Source of the DNA: Rhizobium sp. SL86
GTDB lineage: Bacteria; Pseudomonadota; Alphaproteobacteria; Rhizobiales; Rhizobiaceae
Direction of reading: 5' to 3'
Length of the DNA: 64,000 bases
Assembly: GCF_026672545.1 (NCBI RefSeq)
Contig: NZ_JAPPRJ010000001.1
Span: forward strand, 930,001-994,000
Shown: in pieces, positions 17,605 through 26,536 of the stretch
How positions within the stretch are numbered: position 1 is the first letter of the stretch
How the letters are laid out: each line of letters starts with the position of its first letter
The notes under the pieces: model-generated
What the model saw: the letters and a program-made list of their open reading frames with translations, nothing else
What the model was told of the DNA's origin: nothing
Database searches by the model: none
Position numbers and translations under genes: made by a program

Positions 17605-18239
17605 TAGCGCACCACGATGTAACGGTCCGAGCGGTGGTTGATCGCCAGGAACAGGTTGAGGATCACGGCCCCGAGGATCGACCAGATGACGATCTGCCAA
17701 TCGAGAACCAGGAAGGCTGATGCCATGACGCAGGTATCAAAGGCAAGCTGGATGAGGCCCGCCTGGATGCCGAAGCGTTCCTGGATGTAGATCGCCAGAA
17801 TGCCGACACCGCCGAGGCTTGCCCGATGCCGGTAGAGCGCGAGCAGACCGTAGCCCAGCAGCAGGCCGCCCATCAGCGCACCCCAGAAGGGATGCAGGTA
17901 ATTAATCAGCAGAAAGCGGTTTTCCAGCTCGGTCATCACCGAGACGAGGCCAATGGCAATGAAGGTCTTGGCCGAAAAGGCGAGCCCAAGGCGCTTGAAG
18001 GAGAGGTAATAGAACGGCAGGTTGACGAGGAAGAACAGCAGGCCGAACGAGATGTTGAAGGCGTAATGGACCAGGAAGGCGACGCCCGCCGTGCCGCCCG
18101 TCAGAAGGCCGACACGGTTCAGCAGATAAAAGCCGAGCGCCGAAACGAGCGCGCCGGTGAGCAGGCCCTGGCTGTCTTCGATCCACGTATGCTGCGAAGG
18201 GTCGGCACTGTAGAAGCCGAGCGTCTTTTTCTGTGACAA
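17604..18239 (-). CDS. YitT family membrane protein (second of two)
   Basis: This paralogue shares the same plan with its neighbour: TWIEDSQGLLTGALVSALGF, FLVNLPFYYLSFKRLGLAF, GGVGILAIYIQERFG and the closing LAINHRSDRYIVVR. I place the start at a TTG (18239) giving 211 residues, because the protein then begins at the same point as its paralogue and GGGAAA lies upstream. An ATG at 18293 would add 18 residues and cannot be excluded. The two genes are on the same strand with a one-base overlap. Function is unknown. Confidence 0.7.
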   Translation of the reverse strand: MSQKKTLGFYSADPSQHTWIEDSQGLLTGALVSALGFYLLNRVGLLTGGTAGVAFLVHYAFNISFGLLFFLVNLPFYYLSFKRLGLAFSAKTFIAIGLVSVMTELENRFLLINYLHPFWGALMGGLLLGYGLLALYRHRASLGGVGILAIYIQERFGIQAGLIQLAFDTCVMASAFLVLDWQIVIWSILGAVILNLFLAINHRSDRYIVVR

Positions 18240-18339
18240 GCGCGTTTCCCGGTGTTGTTGTGCGGCAATTGTGCACTGCAAAACAAACCTCATCAAGATG
18301 GGACAGCATGCCTGACCGAAAAGGCAAGAATACTGCCGC

Positions 18340-19275
18340 TCAGCCCCCGAGGCGGGCAAGAAACAGAATGCCGTAAACGACTTTTCCGCCATCCATGCGA
18401 ATGTCGGTTTTCCGCATGTCCACAAGCTCGAAACCGAAGCCCGCCGAGAGGGTCCGCACATAGGTTTCGGTGTGGGCATAACGCAGAGAGGCGAGCAGCG
18501 TGTAGCCCTCCTCCGCCGCCCCTGCATCCTCGACGGAGAAAGCAAACAGGCCGCCCGGTTTCAGGAGGTCTCTAACGAGCGCAAAGGTCGTGTCCAGGCT
18601 GCCGAGATACATCAGCACATCGGCGGCCGACACGAGGTCGGCGCGGGCCTTCGCCAGTCCTTCCGCAAACAGCGCCTCGGTGGTGAGAGCGCTGCTGAGA
18701 TCCGCCTGGGCGAGATGGTGGTAAAGTCCCTTCTCTTCGGCCTTGGCCAGCATGTTGGCCGAGAGGTCGAAGCCTTCGAGGCGTCCGGTGGATCCGGCCA
18801 CCTCGACCCCGAACAGGCCGGTGCCGCAGCCGAGATCGACGGTCAGGCCAAAGGGTGCATGCGGGCCAACCATGGCGAACAGCTTTTCCGGCACGCTGTA
18901 GTTCAGCTTGTCCAGAAGCGCGGTCTCAAACCGGTCGGCATAATCATCGAAGAGGCCCTCGACGTAAGCCGACGGCGGCGTGTCGGGCGTCGGTGCGGCG
19001 CCCAGCAGCGCGAGCTTCAGTTGCGCGCCAAAAATGCCGGTCTTGTCCAGTTCGTCCACCCGGCGAAAAGCCTCGATCGCCTGTTGGACCTGGCCTGCCT
19101 TCTGGTGCGCCTCGCCGAGCAGCACCCAGCCCGCCGTCCAGCCGGGCACGATCTCCAGCGCCTGTTCGAACAATTCGGCAGCGGCCGCATGATCGCCGGC
19201 TTCCGAGAGCATGCGGGCATAATCGGCGCGGCGGTCGGCGATCACGTCGCCGGACGAAAACTGGATGGGTGGCAT
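18340..19275 (-). CDS. TPR-containing class I SAM-dependent methyltransferase
   Basis: The 311-residue protein has an N-terminal tetratricopeptide pair (about residues 15-85: MLSEAGDHAAAAELFEQALE, WVLLGEAHQKAGQVQQAIEA) and a C-terminal methyltransferase domain. The SAM-binding motif I is LTVDLGCGTGLFGVEVA (about 147), with LEGFDLSANMLAKAEEKG as motif II. The TPR part is likely to hold a protein or glycan substrate, which I cannot identify. I start at MPPIQFSSGDVI (19275); an upstream start at 19332 would add 19 residues. It is a single gene, transcribed toward the YitT pair. Confidence 0.82.
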   Translation of the reverse strand: MPPIQFSSGDVIADRRADYARMLSEAGDHAAAAELFEQALEIVPGWTAGWVLLGEAHQKAGQVQQAIEAFRRVDELDKTGIFGAQLKLALLGAAPTPDTPPSAYVEGLFDDYADRFETALLDKLNYSVPEKLFAMVGPHAPFGLTVDLGCGTGLFGVEVAGSTGRLEGFDLSANMLAKAEEKGLYHHLAQADLSSALTTEALFAEGLAKARADLVSAADVLMYLGSLDTTFALVRDLLKPGGLFAFSVEDAGAAEEGYTLLASLRYAHTETYVRTLSAGFGFELVDMRKTDIRMDGGKVVYGILFLARLGG

Positions 19276-19429
19276 CTGATTGAGATGGGCTTCTATAGTG
19301 AAAGAGCTCTGCGCTTCTGACCGAAGCCACAAAAAAACTCAAGTTCTATCGCAAGGGCGGCGCACGCTGCTTGCGGCCATGGTTTGCGGAAACTATGTCT
19401 CAGCACATATCAACCACGGAAGGACCCGC

Positions 19430-19696
19430 ATGTCGGACCAGATGAACAGGCTGCTTGGCGACACGCCCGGGCGCACGATCGTCAAGCTCATCGTCGTCTC
19501 GCTGATCGTCGGCTTCGTGATGGCCGTGTTTGGCCTGAGACCGTTCGACATCGTCTACGGCCTGCGCGATTTCATTCTCGATCTGTGGCATCGCGGTTTC
19601 AATGCGCTCGGCGCCGTCGGCGATTACCTGATTGCCGGCGCCATGATCGTCATTCCCGCCTTCATCCTGCTTCGACTGTTCAGTTTCAGACGCTAA
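19430..19696 (+). CDS. DUF6460 small membrane protein
   Basis: The 88-residue product begins MSDQMNRLLGDTPGRTIVKL with GGAAGGA upstream. It has two hydrophobic helices: LIVVSLIVGFVMAVFGL near residue 22 and DYLIAGAMIVIPAFILLRLF near the C-terminus. The GDTPGRTIVKLIVVSLIVGF segment is typical of DUF6460 proteins of Rhizobiales, whose role is unknown. The stop overlaps the next gene's ATG by one base (TAATG), linking it to the CAP-domain lipoprotein. Confidence 0.7.
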   Translation: MSDQMNRLLGDTPGRTIVKLIVVSLIVGFVMAVFGLRPFDIVYGLRDFILDLWHRGFNALGAVGDYLIAGAMIVIPAFILLRLFSFRR

Positions 19697-20190
19697 TGAC
19701 CCTGCCTTCTTCTCCGACAGCCCGGCGCGGTTTTCTCCTCGTGACCGGTGGTGCGCTTTTGAGCCTTGCCGGCTGTTCCACCTTCCGTCCGCCGGTTTCG
19801 GTCAATGGCGCCACCGACGATACACGCGCTGCCCTGCCGCTGGTCAATGCGCTCAGGGCCAAACACGGGCTTTCAAGCCTCTCTGCCTCTCAGCCGACCG
19901 GACGGGCCGCGGCCGAACAGGCGGTGCGCATGGCAAAAGCGGACCAGATGACCCATCTGATCGGGCTCGGCGACGATTTTGGCGCCCGGATGAAACGCAA
20001 CGGCGTGCCGCTGCCGGCGGCAGAAAACATCGCCAGCGGCCAGAAGTCGGTGGAAGAGGCGGTGAAGGCCTGGATCGACTCGCCAAAACATCTGGAAAAC
20101 ATGTTAGGTTCCTACCGTTCGGTCGGGGTTGCCATGGCATTGTCACCCTCCACCGGGCGGCCCTACTGGGCCATGGTTCTGTCTGCCTGA
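19696..20190 (+). CDS. CAP-domain (SCP/PR1-like) lipoprotein
   Basis: The 164-residue product has a twin-arginine-like, lipoprotein-type N-terminus (TARRGFLLVTGGALLSLAGC) with the lipobox cysteine at about residue 27. The CAP domain follows, with NALRAKHGLSSLSAS, QMTHLIGLGDDFGARMKRNG, AAENIASGQKSVEEAVKAW and SPKHLENMLG, including the H...E...H-type cavity residues. Bacterial CAP proteins are exported and mostly of unknown function. It is coupled to the DUF6460 gene by a one-base overlap. Confidence 0.82.
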   Translation: MTLPSSPTARRGFLLVTGGALLSLAGCSTFRPPVSVNGATDDTRAALPLVNALRAKHGLSSLSASQPTGRAAAEQAVRMAKADQMTHLIGLGDDFGARMKRNGVPLPAAENIASGQKSVEEAVKAWIDSPKHLENMLGSYRSVGVAMALSPSTGRPYWAMVLSA

Positions 20191-20257
20191 TCAGGATGTC
20201 GGCCTGAACTTTCCGGGATCCGATCCGACACCCGATCGGCCCCGCCTGGAAGTGTTG

Positions 20258-21595
20258 ATGTCCGATCTCTCCTCCAACCCGCTGGCCTTCCGGGTGACAC
20301 ACCGGCTGGTGCTGTCCATCGCTTTGCCGATGACGCTCGGTTATCTCACGACGCCGCTGCTCGGCCTGACGGATACCGCGGTCGTCGGCCAGTTGGGGGA
20401 TCCCGCAGCACTGGCGGGACTTGCGATCGGCGCGATCCTCTTCGATCTCCTCTATGGCAGCCTGAGCTTTTTGCGCACCGCGACGACCGGCCTGGTGGCG
20501 CAGGCTTTCGGCCGGCAGGACAGGCGCGAGGAGCAGGCGGTGTTCCTGCGTTCGCTGATCGGCGCCTTCGGGCTGGGGGCGATCATGCTGCTTTTCGCCC
20601 CGCTGATCTGGCGTTACGCACCGGCGCTGATGAGCGATGACCCGGCCGTGATTGCCGCGACACAGACTTATTTTGCTGTCCGGGTGCTGACCAGCCCCGC
20701 CACCTTCGCCAATTTCACCGTGCTGGGTTATGTGCTGGGGCGCGGGCAAGGCGTGCTCGGCCTGAAGCTGCAGATCCTGCTGAACGGTGCGAATATCATC
20801 CTGACGCTGATTCTTGGCCTTTGGCTCGGTCTCGGCATCACCGGTGTCGCGCTCGGCACGGCCGGCGCGGAACTCATCGCCATGATCGCCGGCCTGACCA
20901 TCATCCTGCCGAGAATGCGCGGGGGCAACCGGCCAAGCCGGACGGAGCTCTTCGACCGCCGCAAGCTCTCGGCCCTGTTCCGGCTGAACGGCGACATCCT
21001 CATTCGTTCGCTGGTGCTGAACGGCGCCTTTGCCCTGATGACGCGGATCGGCTCCAGCGAGGGCGCGGTGACGCTGGCCGCCAATGCGGTTCTCATGAAC
21101 CTCTTCATGATCGCGTCCTTCTTCCTGGACGGACTGGCGGGGGCGGCCGAACAACTGTCCGGCCGTGCCGTGGGCGCAAATGACAGGCCAAGTTTTGCCA
21201 GGGCGCTCAGGCTGACGGGCGGCTGGTCGCTGGGTATGGGCGCGGCGCTGGTGGCACTCTTCCTGCTGATCGGTCCGTTGGTGATCGCGGTTCTCAGCAC
21301 GTCTGTCGCGGTGCGGGAAACGGCAGCCCTTTATCTGCCGCTTGCGGCGCTGACGGGCATCACCGGGGCGCTTGCCTTTCACATGGACGGGATCTTCATC
21401 GGTGCGACCTGGTCACGCGAGATGCGCAACATGATGCTGGCCTCGCTTGCCGGTTATTGCGCCTCCCTGGCGCTTCTGGTGCCGGCTTTCGGCAATACCG
21501 GCTTGTGGATCAGCCTCAACCTGTTCCTGCTGATGCGCGGCGGATTTCTGGCGCTGCTTCTGCCGCGCAAGACCGCCTCGACATTCGGCCTCTAG
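20258..21595 (+). CDS. MATE family efflux transporter (DinF-like)
   Basis: The 445-residue protein has twelve predicted membrane helices with the MATE pattern: TLGYLTTPLLGLTDTAVVGQ near the N-terminus, SLSFLRTATTGLVAQAFGRQ, and LMTRIGSSEGAVTLAANAVL in the second half. This is the DinF-type branch rather than NorM. Such transporters export cationic compounds using a sodium or proton gradient. I start at MSDLSSNPLAF (20258), which aligns with the family's cytoplasmic N-terminus. The gene follows the CAP lipoprotein by 67 bp and may be cotranscribed. Confidence 0.88.
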   Translation: MSDLSSNPLAFRVTHRLVLSIALPMTLGYLTTPLLGLTDTAVVGQLGDPAALAGLAIGAILFDLLYGSLSFLRTATTGLVAQAFGRQDRREEQAVFLRSLIGAFGLGAIMLLFAPLIWRYAPALMSDDPAVIAATQTYFAVRVLTSPATFANFTVLGYVLGRGQGVLGLKLQILLNGANIILTLILGLWLGLGITGVALGTAGAELIAMIAGLTIILPRMRGGNRPSRTELFDRRKLSALFRLNGDILIRSLVLNGAFALMTRIGSSEGAVTLAANAVLMNLFMIASFFLDGLAGAAEQLSGRAVGANDRPSFARALRLTGGWSLGMGAALVALFLLIGPLVIAVLSTSVAVRETAALYLPLAALTGITGALAFHMDGIFIGATWSREMRNMMLASLAGYCASLALLVPAFGNTGLWISLNLFLLMRGGFLALLLPRKTASTFGL

Positions 21596-21611
21596 GCTTT
21601 TTTGATCCGCC

Positions 21612-21728
21612 TCAGATGCCGGGGGCGAAGATCCAGATGGCAAGCCGGAGCGCAACCACGCCGGCGAGCAGGCAGGCGATCGTTACACCCGGGAGGCTGA
21701 ACTGCTGGGACTGGAAATGTGCGTTCAT
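21612..21728 (-). CDS. Small (38-residue) membrane protein
   Basis: An ATG at 21728 opens a 38-codon frame: MNAHFQSQQFSLPGVTIACL followed by LAGVVALRLAIWIFAPGI. It has AGGAAG about 8 nt upstream. The product is a short polar head plus one membrane helix with a Gly/Pro end. It sits in the 230-bp gap between the MATE gene and pyrD, on the pyrD strand. Similar tiny single-helix proteins are common and uncharacterised. The support is the ribosome-binding site, the membrane helix, and the otherwise empty gap. Confidence 0.5.
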   Translation of the reverse strand: MNAHFQSQQFSLPGVTIACLLAGVVALRLAIWIFAPGI

Positions 21729-21825
21729 CTCGGCACTTCCTTTTTCGTTACACCTCGTAACATATAGTGAGGAAAGGTGGCGAAATGATCAACGCAATGC
21801 CGCACATTTGCGTGAACGCGAAAAT

Positions 21826-22908
21826 TCAGAGCGTCTCGGCAGCCCATTTTTTGACGCTGCTATCCCGCAACTCCGTGACAGAGGAGACACCGAGGCGATC
21901 GAGCGAGGACGACAGCCCCTTCAGGATTTCGCCGGCAAGCCCCGGGCCGCGATAGACCATGCAGGAATAGAGTTGCACGAGGTCGGCACCGGCGCGGATC
22001 TTTTCAAGCGCGGTTTCCGCTGAGGAGACGCCACCGACACCAATGATCGGCATCTTCGGCCCGATACGCTTGCGCATGCGGGCGAGCACGGCGGTGGAGC
22101 GGGCAAAGAGCGGGGCGCCCGACAGGCCGCCCGCCTCCTTAGCCTGCACCTGATCCTTCAGACCCGCGCGCGACAAGGTGGTGTTGGAGACGATGAGGCC
22201 GTCGAGATCATGGGCCAGCACTTCGGCGGCGATATCATCCATCCCCTCCTCCGTCAGGTCCGGCGCGATCTTGAGGAAGACCGGAACCATACGGCCGGCC
22301 TTTTCACCTTCCTGCCGGCGCGCATCGAGGACGGCGGACAGGAGGGCGGCGAGGCTTTCGCGCGCCTGCAGATCGCGCAGGCCCGGCGTATTCGGCGAGG
22401 AGATGTTGACGGTGAAATAACGGGCCAAGCCATAGAAGCGGCGGATGCCGGTGACGTAATCGGCAATCCGATCCTCCGCATCCTTGTTGGCGCCAATATT
22501 GACGCCGACAATGCCCTTGGTCTTCAGCGCCGACAGGCGGCGGAAGGCCGCCTCATGACCTTCATTGTTGAAACCGAGCCGGTTGATGACGGCATTGTCT
22601 TCCACCAGCCGGAAGATGCGCGGTTTCGGGTTGCCGGCCTGCGGTTTCGGTGTGAGCGTGCCGACTTCGGTGAACCCGAAACCCAGCCGCAACATGGCTT
22701 CCGGCACTTCGGCATTCTTGTCATAACCCGCCGCCAGACCGATCGGATTGGGAAAATCGAGACCGGCGACCGTCACGGCCAAACGCTTGTCCGGGCGCAC
22801 CGGGCAGGCGGGAACGAGGCCGGATTTCAGCGCTGCGATCGATGCGCCATGCGCCGTCTCCGGATCGAGCAGGAAAAGCGCCTGGCGGGCAAAATCAAAG
22901 ATCGGCAT
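21826..22908 (-). CDS. pyrD: Dihydroorotate dehydrogenase, quinone-dependent (class 2)
   Basis: The 360-residue enzyme oxidises dihydroorotate to orotate in pyrimidine synthesis, giving electrons to membrane quinone. Landmarks are the N-terminal amphipathic extension ([17 protein letters not shown]), [31 protein letters not shown] and [20 protein letters not shown], which binds the FMN phosphate, then [13 protein letters not shown]. Class 2 enzymes use a serine base; the motif context [10 protein letters not shown] supports this. It follows the DUF952 gene with 2 bp between, so both are in one transcript. Confidence 0.95.
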   Translation of the reverse strand: MPIFDFARQALFLLDPETAHGASIAALKSGLVPACPVRPDKRLAVTVAGLDFPNPIGLAAGYDKNAEVPEAMLRLGFGFTEVGTLTPKPQAGNPKPRIFRLVEDNAVINRLGFNNEGHEAAFRRLSALKTKGIVGVNIGANKDAEDRIADYVTGIRRFYGLARYFTVNISSPNTPGLRDLQARESLAALLSAVLDARRQEGEKAGRMVPVFLKIAPDLTEEGMDDIAAEVLAHDLDGLIVSNTTLSRAGLKDQVQAKEAGGLSGAPLFARSTAVLARMRKRIGPKMPIIGVGGVSSAETALEKIRAGADLVQLYSCMVYRGPGLAGEILKGLSSSLDRLGVSSVTELRDSSVKKWAAETL

Positions 22909-22910
22909 GA

Positions 22911-23252
22911 TCAGAGCTCCGGAAAAATGTGGGTGCCGGTCTCAGACAGCGGCAGCGGCTTTTCCCACAGGACGGCAGAGAGCGGAAGGGCGGCGTAAAG
23001 ATGCGGGAAGAGCGCGCCGCCGCGCGACACCTCGAAACGAAGCGCCTCTCCCAGATCATCCGCTTCGACGGCGACCAGAAGCAGGCCAGCCTGACCGGCA
23101 AAATGGCGAGCCGCGGTCTCCCGCACCTGGTCTGCGGTGGAAAAATGGATGAAGCCATCGGCCCGGTCGACCGGTGCGCCGTCAAAAATTCCCGTTTCGC
23201 GCGCCGCCTGCCACAAATCTTCCGGCACGATCTTATATAGGGTTTGAGGCAT
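22911..23252 (-). CDS. DUF952 family protein
   Basis: The 113-residue product begins [20 protein letters not shown] and has [20 protein letters not shown] and [19 protein letters not shown], the conserved core of DUF952. The fold is ADP-ribosyltransferase-like in known structures, but no activity is established that I know of. It is immediately upstream of pyrD on the same strand. This pairing recurs in rhizobia as far as I recall. Confidence 0.85.
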   Translation of the reverse strand: MPQTLYKIVPEDLWQAARETGIFDGAPVDRADGFIHFSTADQVRETAARHFAGQAGLLLVAVEADDLGEALRFEVSRGGALFPHLYAALPLSAVLWEKPLPLSETGTHIFPEL

Positions 23253-23361
23253 GGGCCAAGTCCGTGATCAGGATGTCGTCTGCAGGAGCCTTTGCCGCAA
23301 AGCCGAGGGATTGTCCATGGCGGGCATGCCCGCTTGCGGACAGACGAGGAGGAAGACCAAC

Positions 23362-23775
23362 ATGCGGATAGGAATTTATACAATGGCCTGCGTCGGCACC
23401 CTGCTGGCCGGGGCGGCGATCGCCGAGACACCGGCAACCGAGGACAACCGCTTCCGGCTGGAAAAGACGGAAAGCGGCTATCTCCGTCTCGACCAGAAGA
23501 CCGGTGCCGTCAGCTTCTGCCGCGAAGAGCATGGTGGCCTCACCTGCCGCATGGCCGCCGACGAACGGCAGGCCTTCGAGCAGGAACTGGACCTTCTCGC
23601 CAAACGTGTCGAGGCGCTGGAACAAAAGCTCGGCACCGGCGCGCCGTCTGCAACCGTGCCCAGCGATGCGGAGATCGAAAAATCGCTCTCCATCATGGAA
23701 CAGGTCATGCGCCGCTTCATGGGCATCATCAACGAGTTCCGCGCCGAGGAGCCACCGGCGCCCAACCGGCTTTGA
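23362..23775 (+). CDS. Exported coiled-coil hypothetical protein
   Basis: The 137-residue product has a signal peptide (MRIGIYTMACVGTLLAGAAI, cleaved near AETPA) and a strong ribosome-binding site (GAGGAGGAAG). A small domain with FRLEKTESGYLRLDQKTGAV and a conserved-looking pair of cysteines (SFCREEHGGLTC) comes next. A coiled coil (DERQAFEQELDLLAKRVEAL) and an amphipathic helix near the C-terminus follow. I do not recognise a named family; similar proteins are common in Rhizobiaceae. The periplasm is the likely location. Confidence 0.65.
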   Translation: MRIGIYTMACVGTLLAGAAIAETPATEDNRFRLEKTESGYLRLDQKTGAVSFCREEHGGLTCRMAADERQAFEQELDLLAKRVEALEQKLGTGAPSATVPSDAEIEKSLSIMEQVMRRFMGIINEFRAEEPPAPNRL

Positions 23776-23879
23776 CGGCACAAAGCGCCTTGAAACTTAT
23801 GCTTGTTTCGCAAGCGCTGCAGTATTAAGACTAAGGGAGGGTAAGAAAGCGTACTATGCTCTTGGGAGGGGGCGTGGCC

Positions 23880-24527
23880 ATGCATTCCATCACAATCATC
23901 ATTGCAGACGACCATCCGCTGTTTCGCGGCGCCCTTCGCCAGGCGCTGGGCGATATTGCCGGCCATGCGGAGATCATCGAGGCTGGCAGCTTCGAGGCCG
24001 CGCGCAGCGCAGCCGCCACTCATCCGGAAGCCGATCTGATGCTGCTCGACCTTGCCATGCCGGGCGTCAGCGGCTTTTCCGGCCTCATGTCGCTCCGGGC
24101 CGAGTTCGCCAGCCTGCCGATCATGATCGTCTCCGCCACCGATGACGGATCGACCATCCGCCGCGCACTGGAACTCGGCGCCTCCGGCTTCATCTCCAAA
24201 TCCTCCGGGCTAGACGAAATCCGCCAGGCGATCGAGACGGTGCTCGAAGGCGGTGTCTGGGTGCCGGACGGCGTGGAGCGCGACGCGGAAGAAGATCCGG
24301 CCGTCGCCGAACTGATGGAGCGGCTGAAGACGCTGACCCCGCAGCAGAGCCGGGTGCTGTCCATGCTGGCGGAAGGGCTGTTGAACAAGCAGATCGCCTA
24401 TGAACTCGGCGTGTCCGAGGCAACGATCAAGGCGCATGTCTCGGCGATCCTCTTGAAGCTGAATGTCGACAGCCGGACACAGGCGGTGATCAAACTCGGC
24501 AAGGTCAACATGGCGCTGGTGGCCTGA
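23880..24527 (+). CDS. NarL/FixJ-type response regulator
   Basis: The 215-residue protein has a receiver domain (about 1-115) with the acidic pair in IIIADDHPLFRG, the phospho-acceptor aspartate in LMLLDLAMPG, and the lysine in GFISKSSG. A LuxR-type helix-turn-helix lies at about 150-210 (LTPQQSRVLSMLAEGLLNKQ, YELGVSEATIKAHVSAILLK). It should be a phosphorylation-controlled transcription regulator. No sensor kinase is adjacent, so its partner is elsewhere. I start at 23880, with GGGAGGGGG upstream; a GTG two codons earlier is possible. Confidence 0.88.
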   Translation: MHSITIIIADDHPLFRGALRQALGDIAGHAEIIEAGSFEAARSAAATHPEADLMLLDLAMPGVSGFSGLMSLRAEFASLPIMIVSATDDGSTIRRALELGASGFISKSSGLDEIRQAIETVLEGGVWVPDGVERDAEEDPAVAELMERLKTLTPQQSRVLSMLAEGLLNKQIAYELGVSEATIKAHVSAILLKLNVDSRTQAVIKLGKVNMALVA

Positions 24528-24606
24528 TGCTGGTCTGATGCAGGCGGGATCAAGGATTTTATTCCTTTTTCCGCTTTACTCCGCCACGACCTTTCATTAG
24601 AAATAT

Positions 24607-24620
24607 CGACAGAGATGTCG
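24607..24620. promoter_or_regulatory. Short inverted repeat upstream of the S24 repressor gene
   Basis: CGACA (24607-24611) and TGTCG (24616-24620) are exact inverted arms around GAGA, about 140 bp upstream of the LexA-like repressor start. It could be an operator for autoregulation. The arms are short, so this is weak. Apart from this, the 234-bp gap 24528-24761 shows nothing. Confidence 0.25.
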
Positions 24621-24761
24621 CGGAAACCTCTGCCCATCTCCCGCAGCGTGGCCGTGGCCGATCGACCCCGTGCCTTCAAGAGGCAATAGACCGGTCGGAT
24701 CGGCATGTCGGGCCCGATATTGGAAATCCGAAGCCGGCCCTATGCCGGGGAACGTACCGTC

Positions 24762-25427
24762 ATGTTGTCGCATGAGACGATCTGGAAAGCGATCGACACC
24801 CTTGCCGAACGTCACCAGCTGACGGCCTCCGGGCTTGCCCGCAAGGCGGGGCTCGACCCCACCTCGTTCAACAAGTCGAAACGGCTGGGCCCGGACGGCC
24901 GGTTGCGCTGGCCCTCGACGGAATCGATCTCCAAGGTGCTGGAAGCGACCGGCGCATCGGTCGAACAGTTCCTCGGTTATCTGCCGGCCATGTCGAAACA
25001 GACCAGCCTGCCGGAAGGCTCCTTTCCGCCGCAGAGCGGCTCCATTCCGCTGCTCGGTTTTGCGCAGGCGGGCGCCGGCGGCTTTTTCGACGATGGCGGC
25101 TTTCCCGCCGGCCAGGGCTGGGACGTGGTGGATTTTCCGGTGGCCGCCTCGCGGCGGCCGGGCGTCTACGCGCTCGAGGTGCAGGGCGATTCGATGATGC
25201 CACTCTACCGGGACGGCGACCGGCTGATCGTTGAGCCCGGCGCCCAAGTGCGCCGCGGCGACCGCATCGTCGTCAAGACGCGCGAGGGCGAGGTGATGGC
25301 CAAGGTGCTGATGCGCCAGAGTGCGCGCACCATCGAGCTGATGTCTCTGAACCCCGATCACCCCAACCGCAGTTTCGACATGGCGGAGATCGAGTGGATG
25401 GCGCGGATCATCTGGGCCAGCCAGTGA
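24762..25427 (+). CDS. LexA-like transcriptional repressor with S24 autopeptidase domain
   Basis: The 221-residue protein has an N-terminal helix-turn-helix (about 1-75: HQLTASGLARKAGLDPTSFN) and a C-terminal S24 peptidase fold. The nucleophile serine lies in VQGDSMMPLYRDGDR (about residue 142) and the general-base lysine in IVVKTREGEVMAKVL. A candidate Ala-Gly cleavage site occurs in GFAQAGAGGFF. Such proteins are cI/LexA-type repressors that self-cleave when activated by RecA-ssDNA. This one is chromosomal, with no phage genes around. Its targets are unknown. It is distinct from the SOS LexA itself, which has a different N-terminal domain. Confidence 0.8.
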   Translation: MLSHETIWKAIDTLAERHQLTASGLARKAGLDPTSFNKSKRLGPDGRLRWPSTESISKVLEATGASVEQFLGYLPAMSKQTSLPEGSFPPQSGSIPLLGFAQAGAGGFFDDGGFPAGQGWDVVDFPVAASRRPGVYALEVQGDSMMPLYRDGDRLIVEPGAQVRRGDRIVVKTREGEVMAKVLMRQSARTIELMSLNPDHPNRSFDMAEIEWMARIIWASQ

Positions 25428-25458
25428 ACGGCCGCGGCCGGCGGCAAAAAAGGCGTCG

Positions 25459-26310
25459 TCAGTAGAGACCGTTCGGGAAATAGCGCAGATAGAGTTCCTG
25501 CAGCCGCCCCTCCAACGCCAGCCGCGCCAGGGCGTAATCGACCGCGCCGACGAGCTGCGGCGCATCCGGGCGGATCATCAGCGACAGGCCCTCGCCGAGA
25601 AAATGTTCGGACACGTAGGGACCGTCGAAAAGCCGGCAACAGCCTTCGGCGGCCGCACTCGCCGTCCAGAAGGGCAGGCTCAGGCCATCGGAGAAGACGG
25701 CATCCACTGTCCCGTCCTTGAGAACGGCGAGCATCTCGTCCTGCGATGGAAAGGGCGTCGCCTTCAGGGTCGGAAAGAGGCTTTTCAGCATGGCCTCATG
25801 GGCGGTTCCGGCCACCACGCCGACCGGACGCCCGGCGAGCGCCACGGCGGCCTTGCCGGCGAGCTCGACGGCGTTGCGCCGGGCAAATCGGGCGGGGATC
25901 ACCATATAGGGGCGGGAAAAGCCGTATTTTTCCCGAAGATCGGCGGTCACCGCGATCCCGGCCGCCACGGCTTCCCCCTGCCCCTCGTCAAGCGCCTTCT
26001 CCAGATCCGCAAAGGGCGTGACCTGGATCTGGCACTTGGCCTCGATGGCCAGTTCGCGGCAGATTTCGCGAACCAGATCGACATGAAAACCGGAGAGCCG
26101 CCCCGTCTGATCCACGAAGCTGAAGGGCGGGAAATCGACCGTCGTCAACACCCGGAAACGCGGCAGGTTGGTAAGCTCCGGTTTTGCCAGACGTTCGTTC
26201 GGATCCGCGACAAGAGGCATCTGGCCCGGCGACCCGTCATCGGCGGAGACGCCGGAGACGGCAACCATTGCAAGAATTGCAATCGCAATTGCACGGAACC
26301 TGAAATACAT
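25459..26310 (-). CDS. Amino-acid-type periplasmic solute-binding protein (intact copy)
   Basis: This 283-residue protein has a signal peptide (MYFRFRAIAIAILAMVAVSG) and the family 3 extracellular solute-binding fold: FRVLTTVDFPPFSFVDQTGR, GFHVDLVREICRELAI, AGIAVTADLREKYGFSRPY and DGTVDAVFSDGLSL. Such proteins deliver amino acids or related small molecules to an ABC importer, or act as sensor domains. No permease or ATPase is nearby. It is divergent from the glycosyltransferase with only 39 bp between their starts in the original arrangement. Its 5' 637 bp are part of the 778-bp direct repeat; this copy has its proper C-terminus. Confidence 0.85.
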   Translation of the reverse strand: MYFRFRAIAIAILAMVAVSGVSADDGSPGQMPLVADPNERLAKPELTNLPRFRVLTTVDFPPFSFVDQTGRLSGFHVDLVREICRELAIEAKCQIQVTPFADLEKALDEGQGEAVAAGIAVTADLREKYGFSRPYMVIPARFARRNAVELAGKAAVALAGRPVGVVAGTAHEAMLKSLFPTLKATPFPSQDEMLAVLKDGTVDAVFSDGLSLPFWTASAAAEGCCRLFDGPYVSEHFLGEGLSLMIRPDAPQLVGAVDYALARLALEGRLQELYLRYFPNGLY

Positions 26311-26451
26311 TCTACTTACCTATTGTAAACCATTGCGTGCATCGCTACGATGTCAATCCGGAACAGGGCTGGGGCGGCCCGCCGGACATGGTGTACCAGT
26401 TTGACGGATGCAGGGGAATATCCGCCGGGAACTGCAGGAACCAGTGAGGAC
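25674..26451. repeat. 778-bp direct repeat, left copy
   Basis: The segment from GCAGGCTCAGG to CCAGTGAGGAC recurs at 29822-30599 at a constant offset of 4148 bp. Every stretch I compared was identical, as are the translations in several frames. It covers the 5' 637 bp of the solute-binding gene, the 39-bp divergent promoter region and the first 102 bp of the glycosyltransferase. Its right end abuts the left terminus of the IS21-family element. Confidence 0.92.
26350..26451 (+). pseudogene. 5' fragment of the glycosyltransferase gene, cut by the IS
   Basis: These 34 codons (starting MSIRNRAGAARRTWCTSLTD) are the same as the start of the intact glycosyltransferase at 30498. At 26452 the sequence changes to the terminus of the insertion element, and the frame reads on to a stop in the IS at 26679. 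The fragment contains none of the catalytic domain, so it is a remnant. Confidence 0.85.
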
Positions 26452-26491
26452 TGTTGGCGGCTGTCCAAAAGCGCGGATAAATGGTGCCGAG
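26452..26491. repeat. IS21-family terminal inverted repeat, istB side
   Basis: The terminus starts TGTTGGCGGCTGT and ends TGGTGCCGAG at 40 bp. It mirrors 29782-29821 with nine mismatches. It directly follows the host repeat that ends at 26451. Confidence 0.8.
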
Positions 26492-26536
26492 GATTGAGAA
26501 CTTTGAAAGCGGCTGAAGAAGCCGCCTTCAGTGTTG

